In this document: positions 9,145 to 13,305 of the stretch, piece by piece
Numbering within the stretch: position 1 is the stretch's first letter
Layout of the letters: each line of letters starts with the position of its first letter
Assembly: GCA_905215275.1 (NCBI GenBank)
Contig: CAJMPE010000036.1
Coordinates: 1-13,305, forward strand
Direction of reading: 5' to 3'
DNA length: 13,305 nt
From: an uncultured bacterium
GTDB lineage: Bacteria; Actinomycetota; Coriobacteriia; Coriobacteriales; Coriobacteriaceae
Notes under the pieces: model-generated
Told to the model about the DNA's origin: nothing
Seen by the model: the letters and a program-made list of their open reading frames with translations, nothing else
Databases searched by the model: none
Made by a program: the position numbers and the translations under genes

Positions 9145-9410
9145 GTCTCGCTCCGTTCTTTCCGTGCTCGCCTGGACCGGGCAGACGGCACACTGACGGG
9201 GCGCGATAGAATGCGGTTGTTCGGGTCCGCGGTATCGCTCCATGCTCCTATTAGGTCATGCGGCGGTCTCGGCTCGCCGCGGCCCGCGCGGGACATGTCA
9301 GGAAACGAGGGCAGCCCCATGGGCGCCAGCGGAATGTGGGGTCACCGCGCGGTCCGCATCTGATGGTGTCGACGTCAATGGTATACGGGTGCACCATCGA
9401 CGTCTTCAAT
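9145..9410 (-). ncRNA. Candidate IS110 bridge RNA region upstream of the transposase
   Basis: IS110-group elements such as IS621 encode a structured bridge RNA in the non-coding stretch before the transposase gene (established for IS621). Here that stretch has no gene but many short dyads: GCGGCG (9260-9265) with CGCCGC (9275-9280), the palindromes CCCGCGCGGG (9283-9292) and GACATGTC (9292-9299), and GATGGTG (9362-9368) with CACCATC (9392-9398), the last flanked by a repeated CGACGTC (9370-9376, 9398-9404). Exact RNA ends and the target and donor loops cannot be assigned by eye. Confidence 0.35.
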
Positions 9411-9735
9411 ACAGAAGATATCAGTGCGGAATGTTTTCAAAACCAAGCCCGGTCCCGGCCTGCGGTAACGTTGCTGGCGGTTCTTGGGCATCGCTTGCTG
9501 GCGGGGTTCCTTGTCTGAGTTGGACTTAGTTGGTGGGGCCACTGGTCCCGGTCGCTGTCCCGCACCTTTGGCGCGGGAGGCGCGCCTCTTTGGGAACGAA
9601 GAGATAGCTCAGCTGTGATGGCGTCGCGCACCGAATGCTCCACTTTGGACTGCGTCGGACTCGTTGTTGTTCGAATCCCCTATCCCCCTTTCGCTGGTTC
9701 GCGCTTTGCGCGAACTCCGCGCTCCTGGGGGTCAA
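9411..9735. other. Intergenic stretch without a convincing gene
   Basis: Short ORFs here have no recognisable domains or ribosome sites. Visible structure: a 10-base direct repeat TTGCTGGCGG (9471-9480 and 9495-9504), a small hairpin GGGGCC-ACT-GGTCCC near 9536-9550, and a tRNA-like patch with TAGCTCAG (9604-9611) and GTTCGAATCCCC (9669-9680). The two tRNA-like parts do not share pairing acceptor or T stems, so this is not a functional tRNA. It may be a degenerate dispersed repeat or tRNA relic. Confidence 0.4.
9697..9715. repeat. Perfect hairpin downstream of dtxR-family gene
   Basis: GTTCGCGC (9697-9704) and GCGCGAAC (9708-9715) form an 8-bp stem with a 3-base loop, about 20 bases beyond the stop of the metalloregulator gene. 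There is no T run on either side, so it is at best a weak or Rho-assisted terminator. Confidence 0.4.
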
Positions 9736-10125
9736 TTAGGCTTCCGTTGTTGCGCCGGCCGCATCTTCCCGTCCCAACATCGCCCTCAGTTTCTCGAAGC
9801 TTTCCTCGCTCAGGCAGTGCTCCATGTGGCAGCCCTCTAGCGACGCAACCTCAGCCGAAACACCCGCATCCTCCAGCAGGCCAACGAAAAAGCAGTGGCG
9901 CTCCCACATTTGACGGGCGACCTCTAGCCCGCGCTCTGTCAGATGCACATCGCGTTTGCCCATTTCGACGTAGCCGTTGTTCTCCAACGTCGCCATAGCT
10001 TTAGAAACGCTTGCCTTAGTTACGCCAAGGTACTCTGCAACGTCGATCGAGCGCACGATGCCCTGACGTTCCGACAGAACGTAGATCGATTCGAGATAGT
10101 CTTCTCCGGATTCACGTAGGGCCAT
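9736..10125 (-). CDS. DtxR/MntR-family metal-dependent repressor (129 aa)
   Basis: This is a metal-sensing transcriptional regulator, with a winged helix-turn-helix (about residues 23-52, including DVAEYLGVTKASVSKAM) followed by the metal-binding dimerisation domain. There is no C-terminal SH3/FeoA domain, so its length resembles MntR rather than DtxR. By alignment to B. subtilis MntR, the ligand positions are D9, E12, H77, C99, E102 and H103. Five agree with MntR (D8, E11, H77, E102, H103), but MntR Glu99 is Cys here, as in the C-x-x-E-H site of DtxR/IdeR. It probably senses Mn or Fe; which one is uncertain. The start was placed at ATG 10125, with AAAGG just upstream and the family's N-terminal sequence SGEDYLESIY starting at residue 6; a longer reading to 10278 would add 51 unrelated residues across the operator region. 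Confidence 0.88.
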   Translation of the reverse strand: MALRESGEDYLESIYVLSERQGIVRSIDVAEYLGVTKASVSKAMATLENNGYVEMGKRDVHLTERGLEVARQMWERHCFFVGLLEDAGVSAEVASLEGCHMEHCLSEESFEKLRAMLGREDAAGATTEA

Positions 10126-10150
10126 GGGCCGCCTTTCGCGATGATTGCTA

Positions 10151-10232
10151 GTTAGCCTTTGGATACTTTCCACGGCTAACTTTACCGCAAAAGTTGCCCA
10201 TGTCTTACTACTTTGTCTAAAAGTTAGCCGTG
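10151..10232. promoter_or_regulatory. Cluster of GTTAGCC half-sites upstream of the metalloregulator
   Basis: CACGGCTAACTTT (10171-10183) and AAAGTTAGCCGTG (10220-10232) are a perfect 13-base inverted repeat with a 36-base spacer. A third copy, GTTAGCC, is at 10151-10157. A degenerate copy, AAAGTTGCCC (10190-10199), forms a tighter dyad with GGCTAACTTT (10174-10183; 6-base spacer). The half-site resembles the GGTTAGCC part of DtxR/IdeR boxes. No gene diverges from here, so autoregulation of the DtxR-family gene is the simplest reading. Confidence 0.55.
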
Positions 10233-10254
10233 TTTCACAAAACGTGCGGGACGA

Positions 10255-10290
10255 AAACAAAATGGGGACGCCCCGCAAGAAGTGTCCCCA
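10255..10290 (-). terminator. Intrinsic terminator after the HAD phosphatase gene
   Basis: On the minus strand TGGGGAC (plus 10284-10290) pairs with GTCCCCA (plus 10263-10269) around a 14-base loop, followed by a T-rich tract, TTTTGTTTT (plus-strand AAAACAAAA). It lies 23 bases after the HAD stop codon and separates that transcript from the metalloregulator gene. Confidence 0.72.
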
Positions 10291-10312
10291 GGCGCCGGGT
10301 GCCGCCCCGCAG

Positions 10313-11083
10313 TTACATCAATCCAAAGTGCTTCGCGGCGTTGTAGATGCCATCGTCGTCCACGGCGGTCGTCACATAGGTCGCTGCAGCTTTCACCGTG
10401 TCCTGCGCGTTGCCCATGGCCACACTTGTGCCCACGGCCGAGAACATCGACAGGTCGTTCTCGCCGTCGCCAAAGGCAATCGCCTCGCTCGCGTCGATAC
10501 CAAGCCGCTCGAGCGTCGCCGCCACGCCCAGGTCCTTGCCGCCGTTAGCGGGAATAATGTCACAGAACAGGTCGCACCAGCGCGTGGTGAGCGAATGCGA
10601 CACGGCATCGGTCACGATATGCTCGTCGTCGGGGTCCACAAAGGCGCAAAACTGGTAGACCGGCGCGTCAAAGGCGTGCTCAAACGGCTCCTCGTGGTAG
10701 ACGATTCCCGCGTTGCTGCCAGCCGTCACCACGCGCTCGGACAGGCGGTTCACAAACGAGTTCTCGCCCTGCATGCACAGCGAGTCGTAGCACCCCTGCG
10801 CCACCTGGTCCACGATCACCGCGACGTCGTCCGGATCGATCGGGCAGCTGCGGTAAACGCCCCTGGCATCAAAACAGTGCTGGCCCGAAAGCGTAATGTA
10901 CGCATCCCAACCCAAGTCGAACAGCCAGTCCGGCATCTGATAGGTCGGGCGGCCCGTGGCGATCACGCACGCAATCCCCTGCTCGTGAAAGCTGTCGAGC
11001 ACCTGCTGCGCCGACGCCGGAATCCGGTGGGTCTTAAAGCTCAGCAGCGTGCCGTCGATATCGAAAAACGCGGCTTTGATCAT
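10313..11083 (-). CDS. Cof-type HAD-IIB phosphatase (256 aa)
   Basis: This haloacid dehalogenase superfamily hydrolase has all four motifs: I, DIDGT at 8-12 with nucleophile D8 and acid/base D10; II, ATGRP at 42-46; III, K183 in NGGKDLG; and IV, GDGEND at 205-210, which binds Mg. The region between motifs II and III (about 85-180) is the C2-type cap seen in the Cof/YbiV/YidA group. Such enzymes dephosphorylate small phosphorylated metabolites such as sugar phosphates or FMN (family knowledge); the substrate cannot be predicted here. The gene starts six bases after the ABC-F stop codon, with GAGGAG at the end of the ABC-F frame as ribosome site, so the two are cotranscribed. Confidence 0.9.
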   Translation of the reverse strand: MIKAAFFDIDGTLLSFKTHRIPASAQQVLDSFHEQGIACVIATGRPTYQMPDWLFDLGWDAYITLSGQHCFDARGVYRSCPIDPDDVAVIVDQVAQGCYDSLCMQGENSFVNRLSERVVTAGSNAGIVYHEEPFEHAFDAPVYQFCAFVDPDDEHIVTDAVSHSLTTRWCDLFCDIIPANGGKDLGVAATLERLGIDASEAIAFGDGENDLSMFSAVGTSVAMGNAQDTVKAAATYVTTAVDDDGIYNAAKHFGLM

Positions 11084-11089
11084 CCTCGC

Positions 11090-12949
11090 CTACTCCTCGC
11101 CCTCGAGCTTCTCGCTCGCCTCGAGCCACGCCATCTCCAACTCGTCCATGGCGGCGTGAGCCTCGTCGATCTTTGCCTGCTGCTCGCCGAGCGCCGTGTA
11201 GTTGGTGGGATCGACCTGGGCCATTGCTGCCTCGGCCTCCTCCACGCGGGCGCGCTGCGTCTCCATCTTGCGCTCGAGCGAGCTCACCTCGCGGCGGAGC
11301 TTCTGACGCTCGGCGTTGGACAGGCCGTTGGGCTGACCGCTCGACTTGGGCTTTTCGGCCGCAGCTGCCGCGACACCGGTGTCGAACGTGCCGGTCTTGG
11401 CGCTCGGTGCGCCCACGGGCTCGCCCTCGGCGGTAGCGTTGCACAGGCGCAGGTACTGGTCGACGCCGCCGGGCATATGCGTCAGGTGGCCGTCGAGCAG
11501 TGCCCACTGCTGATCGGTCACGCGCTCCATCAAGAAGCGGTCGTGCGTCACCAGAATCAACGTGCCCGGCCAGCCGTCGAGCAGGTCCTCGACAATCGCC
11601 AGCATGTCGGTATCCAGGTCGTTGCCGGGCTCGTCCAGGATGAGCACGTTGGGCTCGTCCAGGATTGTCAGCAGCAGCGAAAGGCGCCGGCGCTGACCGC
11701 CCGAAAGATCGCCGATGCGACTCCAGAGCTGCTGCGTCGTAAAGCCCAGGCGCTCGCAAAGCTTCTCGGGCGAAGTCTCCTTGCCGTCGATGACGTAATA
11801 CTTCTTATAGCTGCTCAGCACCTCGCGGATCGTGTCGCCCATAAAGGGCTCGAGCTCCTCGAGCTGTTGCGACAGTACGCCAAAGCGTACCGTCTGGCCA
11901 ATCTTCACACGGCCGCGCAGGGGCGCGATCTTGCCCTGGATCACGTCGAGCAGCGTCGACTTACCGGCGCCGTTCTCGCCCAAAAGTCCATAGCGGTCGC
12001 CCGCTCCGATGAGCCAGGTCACGTCGGAAAGTACCTGCTTGGGCGCGCCATCGGTATCCGCATAGCCGGCGTCCACGTCGACCACGTCGATGACCTGCTT
12101 GCCCAGGCGGCTTACCGCCAGGCGTTTGAGCTCCAACTCGTCACGTACGGGCGGCACGTCGGCGATGAGCTCGCGAGCGGCATCCACGCGAAACTTGGGC
12201 TTGGTGGAGCGCGCCTGGGCACCGCGGCTCAGCCACGCGAGCTCCTTGCGTGCCATGTTGCGACGGCGCTCTTCGGTGACGGCAGCCATGCGGTCGCGCT
12301 CCACGCGCTGCAGGATATATGCGGAGTAACCGCCCTCGAAGGGGTCGACCCGGCCGTCGTGGACCTCCCACATGCTGGTACAGACCTCGTCCAAGAACCA
12401 GCGGTCGTGCGTGACCACGAGCATGGCGCCCTGGCCGCGCTGCCAGCGGGCCTTTAAGTGACGCGCGAGCCAGTTGATGGTACGCATGTCCAGGTGGTTG
12501 GTAGGCTCGTCGAGCATGAGCACGTCGTAGTCGCCGATCAGCAGGCGCGCGAGGTCCACGCGACGGCGCTGGCCGCCCGAAAGCTCGCCCACCGTGCCCT
12601 CCCAGGGCACATCGCTAATAAGGCCGGCCAGGATCTGGCGCGTACGCGGACTCGACGCCCACTCGTACTCGGGCGTGTCGCCGACGACGGCATGATGCAC
12701 GGTGTCGGTATCGACCAGGTTGTCCTTTTGGCCGAGCAATCCGATCGTGGTGTCGCGGCGGTGCGTCACGCGGCCGTCGTCGGGCTCCAGCGTGCCGGCG
12801 AGCACACTCAGCAGCGTCGACTTGCCGTCGCCGTTTTTACCGACGATGCCAATGCGGTCGCCCTCGCCCACGCCGAGCGTCACGCTATCGAAAATATGCT
12901 TGGTGGGAAACTCTAGGCTAACGGAATCGCATCCCAAAAGAATCGCCAT
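11090..12949 (-). CDS. ABC-F family ATPase, Uup-like (619 aa)
   Basis: This soluble protein has two ABC ATPase domains and no membrane segments. Domain 1: Walker A GKNGDGKS (37-44), signature LSGGQ (123-127), Walker B D147-E148 in LDEPTNHLD, H181. Domain 2: Walker A GENGAGKS (324-331), LSGGQ (415-419), Walker B D439-E440 in LDEPGNDLD, H469. A charged linker (about 205-280) between the domains corresponds to the tRNA-interacting arm of ABC-F proteins, and a C-terminal coiled coil (about 545-619) preceded by an Ala/Ser/Pro-rich spacer matches the Uup type. ABC-F proteins act on the ribosome, in translation rescue or antibiotic protection. The Uup-like layout makes a housekeeping role more likely than resistance, but this is inference. 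The start is ATG 12949 with AAGGAG about ten bases upstream, giving the family N terminus; an upstream frame to 13063 would cross the preceding terminator. Confidence 0.92.
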   Translation of the reverse strand: MAILLGCDSVSLEFPTKHIFDSVTLGVGEGDRIGIVGKNGDGKSTLLSVLAGTLEPDDGRVTHRRDTTIGLLGQKDNLVDTDTVHHAVVGDTPEYEWASSPRTRQILAGLISDVPWEGTVGELSGGQRRRVDLARLLIGDYDVLMLDEPTNHLDMRTINWLARHLKARWQRGQGAMLVVTHDRWFLDEVCTSMWEVHDGRVDPFEGGYSAYILQRVERDRMAAVTEERRRNMARKELAWLSRGAQARSTKPKFRVDAARELIADVPPVRDELELKRLAVSRLGKQVIDVVDVDAGYADTDGAPKQVLSDVTWLIGAGDRYGLLGENGAGKSTLLDVIQGKIAPLRGRVKIGQTVRFGVLSQQLEELEPFMGDTIREVLSSYKKYYVIDGKETSPEKLCERLGFTTQQLWSRIGDLSGGQRRRLSLLLTILDEPNVLILDEPGNDLDTDMLAIVEDLLDGWPGTLILVTHDRFLMERVTDQQWALLDGHLTHMPGGVDQYLRLCNATAEGEPVGAPSAKTGTFDTGVAAAAAEKPKSSGQPNGLSNAERQKLRREVSSLERKMETQRARVEEAEAAMAQVDPTNYTALGEQQAKIDEAHAAMDELEMAWLEASEKLEGEE

Positions 12950-12984
12950 ATGCCCTGCTCCTTCGTAGAAATTCAACGTTGTCC

Positions 12985-12993
12985 ATGATAGCA
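12985..12993 (-). promoter_or_regulatory. Possible extended -10 promoter for the ABC-F/HAD transcript
   Basis: On the minus strand TGC-TATCAT resembles an extended -10 element and lies 36 bases before the ABC-F ATG, downstream of the pstB terminator. No clear -35 box is visible. Confidence 0.35.
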
Positions 12994-13019
12994 GCGAAAA
13001 GGCGGGCCGCACACGACAC

Positions 13020-13056
13020 AAAAAGGCAGGCCATCTCCCGCAAGAGATGACCCGCC
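13020..13056 (-). terminator. Intrinsic terminator after pstB
   Basis: On the minus strand a 13-bp stem with two G-T wobbles (plus-strand arms 13025-13037 and 13044-13056) and a 6-base loop is followed by five T (plus-strand A run 13020-13024). It is about 57 bases after the pstB stop codon, so phoU does not follow pstB in this transcript. Confidence 0.88.
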
Positions 13057-13068
13057 TCTCCAATCAGT

Positions 13069-13094
13069 CCCGCGGCAACCGTGGCCGCCGCGGG
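13069..13094. repeat. GC-rich dyad between the pstB stop and its terminator
   Basis: CCCGCGGC (13069-13076) and GCCGCGGG (13087-13094) form a perfect 8-bp stem with a 10-base loop, directly ahead of the terminator in the pstB transcript. It may protect the 3' end of the mRNA or be an accessory stem. Confidence 0.45.
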
Positions 13095-13112
13095 CCTCAA
13101 GCATGTCCCGGA

Positions 13113-13305
13113 CTAGGAGAACATGCCGGTGAGGTAATCATTCAGCCGCTTATCCTTGGGCCGTTGGAAAATCTCGTCGGTCTCGTCGTACTCGACCATA
13201 TCGCCCATGTAGAAGAACGCCGTGCGGTTGGACACGCGCGACGCCTGCTCCATGTTGTGCGTCACGATGACGATGGCACGATCGGTAACGATCGATGACA
13301 TCAGG
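13113..13305 (-). CDS. pstB: Phosphate ABC transporter ATP-binding protein PstB, C-terminal part (cut by window edge)
   Basis: Only the last 63 or so residues are in the window. They match the PstB C terminus: AIVIVTHNMEQASRVSNRTA with the switch histidine, then AFFYMGDMVEYDETDEIFQRP and the ending DYLTGMF. PstB powers high-affinity phosphate import with PstS, PstC and PstA, which should lie to the right of the window. The frame is open to the window edge; the first Met seen (13301) is internal. A terminator follows, so pstB ends its operon here. Confidence 0.9.
   Translation of the reverse strand, partial: LMSSIVTDRAIVIVTHNMEQASRVSNRTAFFYMGDMVEYDETDEIFQRPKDKRLNDYLTGMFS

Larger units (their letters stand above)
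7925..9410 (-). mobile_element. IS110-family insertion sequence, approximate limits
   Basis: The element consists of a disrupted IS110 transposase and the structured non-coding stretch upstream of it. IS110 members lack clear terminal inverted repeats and usually make little or no target duplication, so the ends cannot be fixed by inspection. The low-coordinate end must lie near the stop codon at 7929. The other end is a guess placed after the dyads at 9362-9398. GCTCCTATTTGG at 7925-7936 recurs with one mismatch at 9244-9255 and may mark recombination core sequences. By eye its GC content is higher than that of the flanking pfl and dtxR genes. Confidence 0.6.

Noticed and set aside
9362..9404. 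CRISPR-like repeat (two CGACGTC copies)
   Set aside because: There are only two 7-base copies, without regular spacers or cas genes; a bridge-RNA stem explains it better.
9600..9690. Functional tRNA gene
   Set aside because: The T-stem and acceptor stem do not pair and no 7-base anticodon loop can be placed.
9437..9735. Two overlapping minus-strand short ORFs (68 and 69 residues)
   Set aside because: They have no domains or ribosome sites, and their sequences look like translations of tRNA-like or repeat DNA.
10145..12457. 770-codon open frame on the plus strand opposite the HAD and ABC-F genes
   Set aside because: It has no domains, crosses two well-supported genes and an operator region, and has the Arg/His/Leu-rich look of an antisense shadow.

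Overview
The window looks like a chromosomal segment of a high-GC, anaerobic, gut-type actinomycete of the class Coriobacteriia, most likely Collinsella or a close relative. This is inferred from gene content (an oxygen-sensitive pyruvate formate-lyase, paired ABC exporters under a MarR regulator, a GC-rich IS110 element) and from codon use. No rRNA or other marker gene is present to prove it.

Layout. Positions 196-4867 (minus strand) hold a three-gene operon with overlapping start and stop codons: a MarR-type regulator, a 789-residue ABC half-transporter with a large extracytoplasmic insert, and a 618-residue ABC half-transporter. The two half-transporters have complementary defects in their ATP sites, as expected for a heterodimeric exporter with one degenerate site. 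A strong intrinsic terminator closes the operon at 128-161. A likely MarR operator overlaps the regulator's start codon. Positions 4868-5417 are a divergent intergenic region that contains a 92-base element bounded by perfect 15-base inverted repeats, followed by the leader of the pyruvate formate-lyase gene.

Positions 5418-7806 (plus strand) are the most interesting part. Pyruvate formate-lyase is encoded in two pieces: a 683-residue body that carries the Cys-Cys pair but ends before the glycyl-radical domain, and a separate 83-residue protein that carries the radical glycine. The 85-base gap between them holds an AT-rich perfect dyad overlapping a possible extended -10 promoter, a GC hairpin and a good ribosome binding site. 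The enzyme probably works only when the two proteins associate. No activating enzyme gene is present in the window.

Positions about 7925-9410 (minus strand) are an IS110-family element. Its transposase has all four DEDD residues and the serine region, but the reading frame is broken near 8725-8775. It also carries an extra C-terminal XRE-like helix-turn-helix. The structured non-coding stretch upstream of the transposase is where IS110 elements encode their bridge RNA. Positions 9411-9735 contain no convincing gene.

Positions 9736-13305 (minus strand) carry a short DtxR/MntR-family metalloregulator with a cluster of inverted half-sites upstream, a Cof-type HAD phosphatase, a Uup-like ABC-F ATPase just upstream of the phosphatase in the same transcript, and the C-terminal end of the phosphate transporter ATPase PstB followed by a clear terminator.
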